Origin: Streptomyces sp. NBC_01471
GTDB taxonomy: Bacteria; Actinomycetota; Actinomycetes; Streptomycetales; Streptomycetaceae
Length of the DNA stretch: 64,000 nt
NCBI RefSeq assembly: GCF_041438865.1
Contig: NZ_CP109450.1
Location: 682,001 to 746,000 of the forward strand
Reading direction: 5' to 3'
How positions within the stretch are numbered: position 1 is the first letter of the stretch; each line of letters starts with the position of its first letter. The notes under the pieces are model-generated. The model was given only the letters and a program-made list of their open reading frames with translations, was not told the origin of the DNA and searched no databases. A program made the position numbers and the translations under genes. This document shows positions 43,719-52,622 of the stretch, piece after piece.

Positions 43719-45736
43719 CAGCTCCCCTGCCGGGTTCCGGAGAAGGGCTCACCGTGGACGTACCGTCCCAGCGCGGTCAGCGGGAAGACCTGCCGGTAGA
43801 GGTTGTAGTTGATCGAGAAGTCCCAGGGGAAGCCGGTACCGGTGAAGTACGGCTCGTCCCAGGCGCCGTCCTGGCGCTGCGTCTCGGCGAGCCAGGTGAC
43901 TCCCCGTTCCACGGCCTTGTTCTCCCGCTCCCCCGCCGCGAGCAGCGCGAGCAGCGCCCAGGCGGTCTGGGAGGGGGTCGAAGCGCCGTGCCCGATCCAC
44001 GCCTCCTCCTTGTACGAGCGCAGGTCCTCGCCCCAGCCGCCGTCCTCGTTCTGTACGGACTCCAGCCAGGTGACCGCACGGCGGATCGCCGGGTGGGAGA
44101 CGGGCAGCCCGGCCGCGGTGAGGGCCGGGACCACCGACCCGGTGCCGTAGATGTAGTTGACGCCCCAGCGCCCGAACCAGGCACCGGTCGCCTCCTGTTC
44201 GGCGAGCAGCCACTCGACGCCGCGCCGGGTGCGCGGGTCGTGCGCCTTGCCCTCGACGGCGAGCATCTCCACGACATGGCCGGTGACGTCGGCCGACGGC
44301 GGGTCGATGACCTCGCCGAAGTCGCAGAACGGCAGCCGGTTGGGGAACGGGCTGGTGTTGTCGGCGTCGAAGGCGCCCCAGCCGCCGTCCTTGGACTGCA
44401 TGCCGAGGTTCCAGCGCACGCCGCGTGCGATGGCCCCTTCCAGCCGTGCCCGGTCCGGCACCCGGACCCGGCGCAGTGCGAGGGCGACCTCGGCGGTGTC
44501 GTCGATGTCGGGGTAGTTGTCGTTGTGGAACTCGAAGGCCCAGCCGCCGGGGGCGAGTCCGGGGCGGCGCACCGACCAGTCGCCGGGGCGGTCGATCTCC
44601 TCGGCGAGCATCCACTCGGCGGCCCTGACGAGCGCCGGGTGGTCGGGGCTCAGGCCCGCGTCGGCCAGCGCGATCGTGGCCAGACAGGTGTCCCACACCG
44701 GGGACTGGCAGGCCTCGATCATGCGGGCGCCGTCCGCGCGCCAGATGGCGAACCGGTCCAGCGACTCCAGGCCCGCCCGCATCACGGGGTGGTCGATGTC
44801 GTAGCCGAGCAGGTGGAGGGCGATGACCGAGTACACGGCGGGCGGCTGGATGCCGCCCCAGCAGCCGTCGTTCTCCTGCCGCTCGATGATCCAGCGGGCT
44901 GCCGCGTTCATGGCCACCTTGCGGAGTCTTCGCGGGGCGACCTTGTGGTAGATGTGCAGCGCCCGGTCGAGGTGCTGGAAGGCTCCGTCCCAACTGACCA
45001 GCGGGGCCGGGCGCTTGGCCGGATTCGGATCGGCCGGGTCGGTGTGCAGTTCGTCGAGCGCGAAGGGGGCCGGGCGGACCGGGCGCTTCGCGGAGACGAC
45101 GGTCAGCGGCACGATGGTCTGCCGGGCCCAGCAGCCGAAATCGTAGATGTTGAGCGGGAACCACTTGGGCAGGAAAATCATCTCAGGTGGTAGCTCGGGG
45201 AGGTCGTCCCATTTCCACCATCCGAAGAGAGCGAGCCAGATCCTGGTGAACACCCGGCTCGCCGCCACGCCTCCGTGGGCGCGGATCCAGGCGGACGCGA
45301 GTGCCATGTGCGGGGCGTCGGGGTCGTCCCCGGCGAGCCGCAGCGCCACGTACGCCTCGATGGTCGTGGAGAGTTCGCCGGGGCCCTCGAAGAACGTGGC
45401 CCAGGTGCCGTCCGCGCGCTGCTCGCCGCGGATGAACTGTCCGGCGGCCCGCGTGGTGCGCTCGTCCTGGATTCCGAGGAACTGCCGCAGCAGCAGGTCC
45501 TCGGCGTCCATGGTTACGTTCGTCTCCAGGTCGCCCTTCCACCAGCCCTGGGCGTCCTGGGTTCCCAGCAGATAGTCGACCGAACGCCCTGCGGCCCGCT
45601 CCGCGGCGTCCCGCACCGGGTGCCCGGCAAGGATCGTGTCGGTGGTTTCCGTGGATTCGGTTGTTTCAGCTGTTCCGGTTGCCGAGGCTGCGCGGGGCTC
45701 CATGGCTCCGGGGCTTCCGTCGGTCGTCGCTGTCAT
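43718..45736 (-). CDS. shc: Squalene-hopene cyclase
   Basis: A 672-residue cyclase of normal length. The catalytic DXDD motif is DIDDT at residues 410-414, and the QW repeats are seen in QDAQGWW, QENDGCWGG, QSKDGGWGAFD, QNEDGGWGED and QRQDGAWDEP. The enzyme folds squalene into hopene at the membrane. The N-terminus carries a Thr/Glu-rich, low-complexity stretch (GTAETTESTETTD) not needed for the fold. A palindromic hairpin lies before it. Confidence 0.97.
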   Translation of the reverse strand: MTATTDGSPGAMEPRAASATGTAETTESTETTDTILAGHPVRDAAERAAGRSVDYLLGTQDAQGWWKGDLETNVTMDAEDLLLRQFLGIQDERTTRAAGQFIRGEQRADGTWATFFEGPGELSTTIEAYVALRLAGDDPDAPHMALASAWIRAHGGVAASRVFTRIWLALFGWWKWDDLPELPPEMIFLPKWFPLNIYDFGCWARQTIVPLTVVSAKRPVRPAPFALDELHTDPADPNPAKRPAPLVSWDGAFQHLDRALHIYHKVAPRRLRKVAMNAAARWIIERQENDGCWGGIQPPAVYSVIALHLLGYDIDHPVMRAGLESLDRFAIWRADGARMIEACQSPVWDTCLATIALADAGLSPDHPALVRAAEWMLAEEIDRPGDWSVRRPGLAPGGWAFEFHNDNYPDIDDTAEVALALRRVRVPDRARLEGAIARGVRWNLGMQSKDGGWGAFDADNTSPFPNRLPFCDFGEVIDPPSADVTGHVVEMLAVEGKAHDPRTRRGVEWLLAEQEATGAWFGRWGVNYIYGTGSVVPALTAAGLPVSHPAIRRAVTWLESVQNEDGGWGEDLRSYKEEAWIGHGASTPSQTAWALLALLAAGERENKAVERGVTWLAETQRQDGAWDEPYFTGTGFPWDFSINYNLYRQVFPLTALGRYVHGEPFSGTRQGS

Positions 45737-45784
45737 GGCTTCCCCTTCGTGCAGTGCTTCCTCTGCTGTGCTGGGGTCTCCGTC

Positions 45785-45809
45785 GGCCGGTGTCCCGGGG
45801 ACACCGGCC
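45785..45809 (-). terminator. Hairpin between the prenyl synthase and cyclase genes
   Basis: Twelve-base arms (GGCCGGTGTCCC and its complement) around one central base, in the 102-base gap. It could tune expression of the cyclase relative to the upstream genes. Confidence 0.6.
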
Positions 45810-45838
45810 GGCGACCGCGAATTATGTGGCGATGGTGA

Positions 45839-46921
45839 TCATCTCTTCCGTACTACGACGAAGTCGGCGAGCGCGATGAGCTGCGCCCGCACCCTTTCCG
45901 GCATCTCGACCCCGGTGAGCGCGTCGATCGCGATCGTGTGCTGTCTGCGGGCCTCCTGCGAGGTCCACTCCCGGCCGCCCGCCTCCTCGATCAGAGCCGC
46001 CCGTGCGGCGAACTCCTCCTCGGAGAAGGTGTCGAAGTCGTTGCTCTTGGCGTCGGCTGCGAGCAGTTCGCCCAGCCGTTCCGACGCCGGTCCGCCGGCT
46101 GCGAGTGCCGCGACGACGGGCAGGGACTTCTTGCGCTGGCGCAGATCGCTCCAGGTCTGCTTCCCGGTGGTCTCCGGGTCGCCCCAGATGCCGAGCAGGT
46201 CATCGACGGCCTGGAACGCCAGGCCGAGGTGGTAGCCGTACGCCTCCAGCGTGTCCGCCGTGCGGTCGTCGGCGCCGCCGAGCACCGCACCGATGGAGAC
46301 GGCGCAGGCGAGCAGGGCGCCCGTCTTGTTGCCCTCCATCTCCAGGCACTCCTCGACGGTGACCCGTTCGCGGTGCTCGTAGGAGATGTCCTGGGCCTGA
46401 CCGTCGATCAGCTTCCTGGTGGCGGTGGTCAGCCGGCGAGTGGCACGGCCTGCCTCGACGGTGCCGAGCTCCAGCAGGATCTCGTTCGCCAGCGCGAAGA
46501 GCGCGTCACCGACGAGGATCGCCTGAGCGGGACCGTGCACCTTCCAGACGGTGTCCCGGTGGCGGCGCTGTTCGTCACCGTCCATCAGGTCGTCGTGCAG
46601 CAGCGAGAAGTTGTGCACGAGTTCCACCGCGACGGCGCCGGGGATCCCGGCCTCGGCCGCCGCGCCGGCGGCCTCCGCCGACAGCAGGGCGAGCGCGGGG
46701 CGCACGGCCTTGCCGCCGTCCCCGTCGGCGGGGCGTCCCTCGGCGTCGATCCAGCCGAAGTGGTAGGCGGCGACCGTGTCCATGGGCGGTGCGAGCCGGT
46801 CAATGGCAGCGCGCAGCACCGGTGAGGACAGGGTCCGTCCACGCTCCAGGAGCGCGACAATATCGACGGTGTCTGCGGCCGGGGTCACAGGCTCTCCTCT
46901 TGTTCCAGTAACAGTGCTCAT
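45839..46921 (-). CDS. Polyprenyl diphosphate synthase
   Basis: A 360-residue trans-prenyltransferase. The two aspartate-rich motifs are HDDLMDGDE (first DDxxD) and AVDDLLGIWGD (second). The chain-length region before the first motif is ELVHNFSLLHDD. In this operon it most likely makes farnesyl diphosphate for squalene-type synthesis; a longer product cannot be excluded. The ATG overlaps the hpnE stop (ATGA). Confidence 0.92.
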   Translation of the reverse strand: MSTVTGTRGEPVTPAADTVDIVALLERGRTLSSPVLRAAIDRLAPPMDTVAAYHFGWIDAEGRPADGDGGKAVRPALALLSAEAAGAAAEAGIPGAVAVELVHNFSLLHDDLMDGDEQRRHRDTVWKVHGPAQAILVGDALFALANEILLELGTVEAGRATRRLTTATRKLIDGQAQDISYEHRERVTVEECLEMEGNKTGALLACAVSIGAVLGGADDRTADTLEAYGYHLGLAFQAVDDLLGIWGDPETTGKQTWSDLRQRKKSLPVVAALAAGGPASERLGELLAADAKSNDFDTFSEEEFAARAALIEEAGGREWTSQEARRQHTIAIDALTGVEMPERVRAQLIALADFVVVRKR

Positions 46922-48306
46922 GCCGCCTCCTGAAGCGGATGGTCGTGGGTACGGCCGAGCGTGGCGAGCACGGCACCGGCGGCGCTGAGACCGCTGCGCA
47001 CCGCGCCCTCCATGGTCGCGGGCCAGCCAGTGGCGGTCCACGCTCCGGCCAGGCAGAGGCCGGGGATCCTGGTGCGGGCGCCGGGACGCAGCCGTCCGAC
47101 ACCGGGGGTGGGCGCGAAGGTCGCGGTCCGCTCGCGGGTGACGAAGAAGTCCCGTACACCGGCGCCGCGCGTGGCGGGCAGCAGCCGTTCCAGCTCCGGG
47201 AGATAGCGCTCTCTGAGAACGGAGACGGGCTGGTCGATGTCGTCGTCGGCGGCGGACTGGGACAGCGCGAGGTACTGCCCGCCGCCCTGCAGGCCCGAGG
47301 ACTCCGTACGGTCGAAGACCCACTGGACCGGGGTGCCGAGCGCGGCGAAGAAGGGCCGGCGCAGCACCTTGCGGTCGTAGACGACATGGACGTTGAGGAT
47401 CGGTGACGTACCGATCTCCAGCAGCCCGTCCGGTGCGTCGAGCGCCCCTTCGGGGAGCAGCGCATGCGCCTCGCGCTGCGGTACGGCGAGTACCACGGCG
47501 TCGGCCTCCAGCGTCTCGCCGTCCGTCTCCACCCGCCAGCTCCCGTCCGCGGCCCGGCCGACACCGGCGACCCTGGCGCGCAGTTCGGTGCGCACCCCGG
47601 CCGCGTCGAGGGCCTTGCGGGCGAGTGTGTCGTGCAGGTCGCCGAGCGGCACCCGGGCCCAGCCGATGTCGGCGGCGCCCGCTTCGGAGAGCAGCCCGGT
47701 CTTGAAGACCATCGCGGCGAGACCCAGCGAGGCGTGCGGCGCGGTCGCGTTGAGTGTCGCCACGCCCACCAGGTCCCAGAGGGCCTCGATGGTGCGGTCG
47801 GACTGCCCGTGCGCGCGCAGCCAGCTCGCGAAGTCGGTGTCGTCCAGGGAGGGATCGGCGAGGTCCAGTCCCTTGAGCGCCAGCGCGGCCCGGCCCACGC
47901 TCGCGCGCTCGGCGAGGGAGAGATGCGGGTACGTCGCGAGGCTCCGGGCGAGGTGCAGCGGAACCGGCAGTCCGCTGCGGCGCAGCCGGCCGAGGCGCGG
48001 GCCGCCCGCGGGCGCGACGTCGAGGACGGGTACGTCGAGCCGGTCCTGCAGGGGTGCGAGGGCGGCTCCGTCGACGCGGTCGAGGAACCAGCGGTAGGCG
48101 GTGCAGCAGCGCAGGTACACGTGCTGGCCGTTGTCCACGGTCAGTCCGCCGCGCTGGAAGGAGAAGGCGAGACCCCCGAGCCGTGGCCGGCCTTCGAGCA
48201 GGGTCACGCTTACGCCCGCGTCGGCGAGTTCGAGTGCGGCGGTGGTGCCGGCCAGCCCTCCGCCGACCACGACCGCGCGCGCCGGCCGCACCGCGTCGGC
48301 TGTCAT
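46918..48306 (-). CDS. hpnE: Hydroxysqualene dehydroxylase (HpnE)
   Basis: A 462-residue FAD-dependent amine-oxidase-type protein. The dinucleotide-binding start is AVVVGGGLAGTTAALELADA, followed by LLEGRPRLGGLAFSF; the C-terminal FAD strand is GLCLAGAWTATGWPATMEGA. HpnE reduces hydroxysqualene to squalene, the last step of the HpnCDE route. It follows hpnD in the operon. Confidence 0.94.
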   Translation of the reverse strand: MTADAVRPARAVVVGGGLAGTTAALELADAGVSVTLLEGRPRLGGLAFSFQRGGLTVDNGQHVYLRCCTAYRWFLDRVDGAALAPLQDRLDVPVLDVAPAGGPRLGRLRRSGLPVPLHLARSLATYPHLSLAERASVGRAALALKGLDLADPSLDDTDFASWLRAHGQSDRTIEALWDLVGVATLNATAPHASLGLAAMVFKTGLLSEAGAADIGWARVPLGDLHDTLARKALDAAGVRTELRARVAGVGRAADGSWRVETDGETLEADAVVLAVPQREAHALLPEGALDAPDGLLEIGTSPILNVHVVYDRKVLRRPFFAALGTPVQWVFDRTESSGLQGGGQYLALSQSAADDDIDQPVSVLRERYLPELERLLPATRGAGVRDFFVTRERTATFAPTPGVGRLRPGARTRIPGLCLAGAWTATGWPATMEGAVRSGLSAAGAVLATLGRTHDHPLQEAA

Positions 48307-48433
48307 ACGCCCCCCTTCCAGGACAGGCCGTCCGGGTACGGAGGGCGGGCCGTCGAAGTCAGGGACGCGTGATCGTCCCGGGAGGTTGAGTACCGCTCGG
48401 CGGACCGTGGCGGAGCGGGTCTGTCGAGGGGCA

Positions 48434-49384
48434 TCAGGCGCGCCTCCGGGCGCTCTGACGCGTGATGTTCCGGGTGTCGAGACCGGAGAGGCCGCGGACC
48501 GCGACGTACGCCTTCTCCCGCCCCGGCAGCGAGACCCGGCCGCGCAGGACCGCCCCGGGGTCGCGCTCGATGCGGTCGAGGAGGCGCCGGTAGATGCCCG
48601 CCATCGCGGCGACACACGCCCCACTGCGGCGGTCGAGGAAGGGCAGCAGCCGGTAGCCCTCGGCGAACAGGGCGCGGGCGCGGCGGACCTCGAAGTGCAC
48701 AAGACCGGCGAAGTCGGAGCCCGCGGGCGGCGTCGCGCTGTGGAAGCCGTCCGAACAGCCGAACTTGGCGAGGTCGTCGGCGGGCAGATAGGTGCGTCCG
48801 TTGCCCGCGTCCTCGCGGACGTCCCGGAGGATGTTGGTGAGCTGGAGCGCGAGGCCGAGCGTGTCGGCGTACTGGGAGGCCCGGTCGGCGGCGGCCGTAC
48901 TCGCGGCGTTGCCGAAGATACCGAGCGAGAGCCGACCGATGGCGCCCGCGACGCAACGGCAGTAGACCTCCAGGTCGTCCCAGGTCTCGTAGGTCGCGCC
49001 GCGTACGTCCATCAGGACGCCGTCGATGAGCTCGTCGAGCCCGCCGAGCGGGATGGGGAACCGGCGTGCCGCGTCGGTCAGGGCCACCGCGACCGGGTCG
49101 GTGTCGTCCTCGTCCACGGCTCCTTCGCGGATCCGCCCGAGCAGCTCACGCGTCGACTCCAGCCGCTCCCGCTTGATGTCGGGTGCCAGTTCGCCGTCGC
49201 CGATGTCGTCCACGCGTCGCGAGAAGGCGTACAGCGCGGACATCGCCTGCCGCTTGTCGGCCGGCAGCAGCCTGATGCCGTACGCGAAATTCCGCGCCTG
49301 CTGTCCCGTGACGGCCTCGCAGTACGTGTACGCGGCCATCACGGGCCCCGAAACCGGTGTTTGTCCCTCCACGGTCCGGCTCAC
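48434..49384 (-). CDS. hpnD: Presqualene diphosphate synthase (HpnD)
   Basis: A 316-residue squalene/phytoene synthase-family protein. The two aspartate-rich regions are FSRRVDDIGDGE and LTNILRDVREDAGNGRTYLP, with the RxxVD-like RLLPADKRQAMSALYAF start. HpnD condenses two farnesyl diphosphates to presqualene diphosphate. The GTG start overlaps the hpnC stop (GTGA). Confidence 0.94.
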   Translation of the reverse strand: MSRTVEGQTPVSGPVMAAYTYCEAVTGQQARNFAYGIRLLPADKRQAMSALYAFSRRVDDIGDGELAPDIKRERLESTRELLGRIREGAVDEDDTDPVAVALTDAARRFPIPLGGLDELIDGVLMDVRGATYETWDDLEVYCRCVAGAIGRLSLGIFGNAASTAAADRASQYADTLGLALQLTNILRDVREDAGNGRTYLPADDLAKFGCSDGFHSATPPAGSDFAGLVHFEVRRARALFAEGYRLLPFLDRRSGACVAAMAGIYRRLLDRIERDPGAVLRGRVSLPGREKAYVAVRGLSGLDTRNITRQSARRRA

Positions 49385-50319
49385 CCCTCTCTACGCGTTC
49401 CTCGCAAGACGGCTCCCATTTCGCGCAACAGGCCGAGCTTGGTGGGCTTGGGCGGTCCGGGAAGCACGTCGAATCCGGCAGCGGAGACCGCTTGGAGAGC
49501 GGCGCTTCCGCCGGCCACGAACCCGGCGAGCAGCAGCTTGAGCCTGCCATGGACGCTACCCACCAGCGGGGCGCCTTCATTCAGCAGATCCCGGGCGCGT
49601 TCGGCTTCGTAGGCGATCAGCGCGCGCACCGAAGCGCCCGCGCTCGGGACGGCCAGATCCGCCTCCTGGACATGAAACTCCTTCATGTCCCGGGCGGGCA
49701 GGTAGATGCGGTCGCGGCCGAGGTCCTCGGCGACGTCCTGGAGGTGCTCGGCGATCTGCAGCGCCGAGCAGACGGCGTCGGACCGCCGGATGCGCTCGGG
49801 GCTGGCGGTGCCCGTGATCTGCAGGACGAGACGGCCGACCGGGTTGGCCGAGAGCTCGCAGTACGCGAGGAGGTCCTCGTAGGTCTCGTAGCGCCGGACC
49901 GTCTGGTCCTGACGGTTGGCCGCGATCAGCCCGAGGAAGGGTTCGGGGGTGAGGGCGCAGCGGCGGACGGTCGGCCGGAGCGCGCGCAGGATGGGGTGGT
50001 GCGGCTCTTCGACCGGTCCGGTGGATCCGGCGGACCCGCTGAAGACACGGTGCAGGTCGGCCTCGAACGCGTCGAGCATCGCGAGGCGGTCGTCGGCGCG
50101 CGCGGGGTCGAGACCCAGAAGCCGGGCCTCGGCCGCGGGGGACGCGAGGTCCCCGTCGCCGATGTCGTCGACGAGCCGGGCATAGCCGTAGACCGCCATC
50201 AGGTCGTCGCGCCAGGCGCGCGGCAGGAAGAACGGTGCTACCGGGAAGTTCTCGCCGGATGCCTTGTCCAGTGTGGTGCGCGCATGGCCGTCGGTGCCCG
50301 CGTCCCGGACGCCCGTCAC
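49381..50319 (-). CDS. hpnC: Hydroxysqualene synthase (HpnC)
   Basis: A 312-residue squalene/phytoene synthase-family protein, first gene of the hopanoid operon. It has the HpnC-type start ASGENFPVAPFFLPRAWRDD, then YARLVDDIGDGD and LQDVAEDLGRDRIYLPARD as aspartate-rich motifs. It converts presqualene diphosphate to hydroxysqualene. GTG 50319 is the best start; a small open frame overlaps it from upstream. Confidence 0.93.
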   Translation of the reverse strand: MTGVRDAGTDGHARTTLDKASGENFPVAPFFLPRAWRDDLMAVYGYARLVDDIGDGDLASPAAEARLLGLDPARADDRLAMLDAFEADLHRVFSGSAGSTGPVEEPHHPILRALRPTVRRCALTPEPFLGLIAANRQDQTVRRYETYEDLLAYCELSANPVGRLVLQITGTASPERIRRSDAVCSALQIAEHLQDVAEDLGRDRIYLPARDMKEFHVQEADLAVPSAGASVRALIAYEAERARDLLNEGAPLVGSVHGRLKLLLAGFVAGGSAALQAVSAAGFDVLPGPPKPTKLGLLREMGAVLRGTRREG

Positions 50320-50381
50320 CGCATGCTGCCAGGCGCGGGGACGGCGGGAACATCGCGGAGCTGGGACACGTCCGTTGCCAT
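50316..50381 (-). CDS. Possible leader peptide of hpnC
   Basis: A 21-codon open frame from ATG (MATDVSQLRDVPAVPAPGSM and one arginine), ending in TGA that overlaps the hpnC GTG (GTGA). GGGAG lies eleven bases upstream, closer to an alternative in-frame GTG at 50390. It could be a translationally coupled leader, an N-terminal remnant, or chance. Confidence 0.3.
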   Translation of the reverse strand: MATDVSQLRDVPAVPAPGSMR

Positions 50382-50390
50382 TGCCGTCAC

Positions 50391-50721
50391 ATCTCCCGTT
50401 CTACACTGCCGACTCAATACAACCCATTTCGGACACGCCGCGCGGACCGTCAGGCAAGGCGACGCCGGGTTGGCGACGCAGGGTTATGACCCCGCTTGCC
50501 GTGAATCAGCACCGGTACAGCTTACGTTGTACAACGACTGACACGTCGGCGGGGTACAGCGTGCGTCACAAGAACACTTCAATCCCCGGCAACCTTCCCC
50601 GCCCGCACAGTACTTGACGATCACTTGACTCGCCGGGACCTTTGTACGACGGTCCGTCATTGGCTTGAACACCCTGCTCGCACCGGCGTGTCGGGATGAT
50701 GCGGGCGGGCGGCCCGCCGCA
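50391..50721. other. Intergenic region before the hopanoid operon
   Basis: No gene is seen. It should hold the hpnC promoter on the minus strand; a TAGAAC box upstream of the leader frame is a possible -10, but the matching -35 is poor. Two TTGAC copies near 50610-50625 face the plus strand, where no gene follows. Confidence 0.35.
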
Positions 50722-50764
50722 CGGCAGTGGCCCCCGCCGGAGAGTCCGGCGGAGGCCACTGCCG
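50722..50764 (-). terminator. Terminator of the envelope-polymer operon
   Basis: Large stem: CGGCAGTGG and CCGCCGG pair with CCGGCGG and CCACTGCCG around AGAGT. It lies 34 bases after the stop of the exporter ATPase gene. Confidence 0.85.
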
Positions 50765-50797
50765 CGATGCGGTAAGGCGGGAAGGTCCGATCGGCTA

Positions 50798-51583
50798 TTA
50801 CTTGCCGGTCTCCTTCTCGTACGCCTTGACGACCTCTTCGGTCGGGCCGTCCATCAGAAGTTCGCCCTTCTCCAGCCACAGGACGCGGTCGCAGGTGTCC
50901 CTGATCGACTTGTTGCTGTGGCTGACGAGGAAGACCGTGCCCGCCTCCTTGCGCAGCTCGCGGATGCGCTCTTCCGAACGGATCTGGAACTTGCGGTCAC
51001 CGGTGGCCAGTGCCTCGTCGATCATGAGCACGTCGTGGTTCTTGGCGGCCGCGATGGAGAAGCGCAGCCTCGCCGCCATGCCGGACGAGTACGTCCGCAT
51101 CGGCAGGGTGATGAAGTCGCCCTTCTCGTTGATGCCCGAGAAGTCGACGATCCCCTGGTACCGCTCGCGGATCTCCTCACGCGACATGCCCATGGCGAGA
51201 CCGCCGAGGATGACGTTGCGCTCGCCGGTCAGATCGTTCATCAGGGCCGCGTTGACGCCGAGCAGCGACGGCTGGCCGTCGGTGTAGACCTTGCCGCTCT
51301 CCGTCGGCAGCAGCCCGGCGATGGCCCGCAGCAGGGTGGACTTGCCGGAGCCGTTCGAGCCGATGAGGCCGATGGCCTCGCCGCGGTAGGCCGTGAAGGT
51401 CACCCCGCGTACGGCGTGCACCTTGCGGACGCCGCGTGCGGCGCTCCTGTCCTTGCCCACGATCCGGCTGAGCGCCGCCGTGGCCGCGCCCTTGCCGCCG
51501 CCACCGGCGTTGACGCGGTACACGATGTGCACGTCGTCGGCGATGACGGTGGGGATGTGCCCCTGAATGGTTTCCTCAGCCAC
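50798..51583 (-). CDS. Polysaccharide/teichoic-acid ABC exporter, ATPase subunit (TagH/Wzt-like)
   Basis: A 261-residue ABC ATPase. Walker A is GSNGSGKST, the signature is YSSGMAARLRF, Walker B is VLMIDEAL and the switch histidine is in VSHSN. The glycan-export subtype is shown by the N-terminal VHIVYRVN and the GVNAALMNDLTGERN loop. It ends right after the ATPase domain, so it lacks the extra C-terminal substrate-binding domain of some Wzt proteins. It overlaps the permease gene by eight bases. Confidence 0.92.
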   Translation of the reverse strand: MAEETIQGHIPTVIADDVHIVYRVNAGGGGKGAATAALSRIVGKDRSAARGVRKVHAVRGVTFTAYRGEAIGLIGSNGSGKSTLLRAIAGLLPTESGKVYTDGQPSLLGVNAALMNDLTGERNVILGGLAMGMSREEIRERYQGIVDFSGINEKGDFITLPMRTYSSGMAARLRFSIAAAKNHDVLMIDEALATGDRKFQIRSEERIRELRKEAGTVFLVSHSNKSIRDTCDRVLWLEKGELLMDGPTEEVVKAYEKETGK

Positions 51584-52505
51584 GGCCGTACCGCTCCTCA
51601 GCCTTCCAGAAGTACACGAAGCCCACGAGGCCCAGCAGAACCGCCCATCCCGCTGCGGCCGCCCAGACGTGCGGGGGCAGGTTCTCGGCGCCGTAGCCGT
51701 CGATCAGGGCGAACCGGACCAGGTCCATGTAGACGGTGGCCGGGTTCCACTGGAGCACATGGGCGATCCACGGCGGCTTGCCCTTGAGCATCACCGTGAT
51801 GGAGAACATCACGCCCGACGTGTACATCCAGGTGCGCATGATGAACGGCATCAGCTGCGCGAGGTCGGGCGTCTTGCTGCCCATCCTCGCCATGATCAGG
51901 GCCAGCCCCGTGTTGAACACGAACTGCATCGCCAGGATCGGGATGACCAGGAGCCAGGACAGCGAGGGGTAGCTGTGGAAGCAGACGGCGACCACGATCA
52001 GCACGATCATCGAGTACAGCAGCTGCTGGAGCTGCTGCAGCGCGAACGAGATGGGCAGCGAGGCCCGTGGGAAGTGCAGCGCCCGCACCAGCCCCAGGTT
52101 GCCCGAGATCGCCCGGACTCCGGCCATCACCGAGCTCTGCGTGAAGGTGAAGACGAAGACCCCGGTCACCAGGAAGGGAATGAAGACGTCGGGCGCCAGC
52201 CCCCGCTTGGTGTTGAGGAGCAGGCCGAAGATGAAGTAGTAGACCGCCGCGTTGAGCAGCGGGGTCGCCACCTGCCAGACCTGGCCCAGCTTGGCCTGGC
52301 TGTACTGGGCTGACAGTTTCGCGGACGAGAAGGCCAGGATGAAGTGGCGCCGTCCCCAGATCTGGCGGACGTACTCCGTGAGCCCAGGCCGGGCACCGCT
52401 CACCGACAGGCCGTACTTCCCGGCCAGCTCGGCCGAGGACAGACCGTCGTCGGGAGACGGGCGGTCGCTCAGCGCGACCGCACCGTCATGGGTTGTGTCA
52501 CTCAC
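51576..52505 (-). CDS. Polysaccharide/teichoic-acid ABC exporter, membrane subunit (TagG/Wzm-like)
   Basis: A 309-residue ABC-2 type permease with about six membrane spans (LLNAAVYYFIFGLLL, LVTGVFVFTFTQSSVMAGV, SMIVLIVVAVCF and others). Features of glycan exporters include YSQAKLGQVWQVATPLLNA and MRTWMYTSGVMFSI. It works with the overlapping ATPase gene to move a lipid-linked glycan or teichoic-acid-like polymer across the membrane. The start is a GTG. Confidence 0.92.
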   Translation of the reverse strand: MSDTTHDGAVALSDRPSPDDGLSSAELAGKYGLSVSGARPGLTEYVRQIWGRRHFILAFSSAKLSAQYSQAKLGQVWQVATPLLNAAVYYFIFGLLLNTKRGLAPDVFIPFLVTGVFVFTFTQSSVMAGVRAISGNLGLVRALHFPRASLPISFALQQLQQLLYSMIVLIVVAVCFHSYPSLSWLLVIPILAMQFVFNTGLALIMARMGSKTPDLAQLMPFIMRTWMYTSGVMFSITVMLKGKPPWIAHVLQWNPATVYMDLVRFALIDGYGAENLPPHVWAAAAGWAVLLGLVGFVYFWKAEERYGRG

Positions 52506-52598
52506 AAGTTGAAACTTCCGTGTTCAAGATGCGCTGCCGGATCGGGACCGGGCTCGGATGCCGGGTCCCGGAGTACGTCCGATGCTCTCAGAGTCGAG

Positions 52599-52622
52599 CT
52601 TCTCAGATCACTTCTCAGATCA
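52599..52622. repeat. Two 12-bp tandem copies at the end of the glycosyltransferase gene
   Basis: CTTCTCAGATCA occurs twice in a row. The second copy contains the stop codon of the GT2 gene (52615-52617), so the duplication affects only the first bases after the stop. Confidence 0.85.

Noticed and set aside
43622..45193. 523-codon plus-strand frame
   Set aside because: Antisense shadow of the squalene-hopene cyclase gene.
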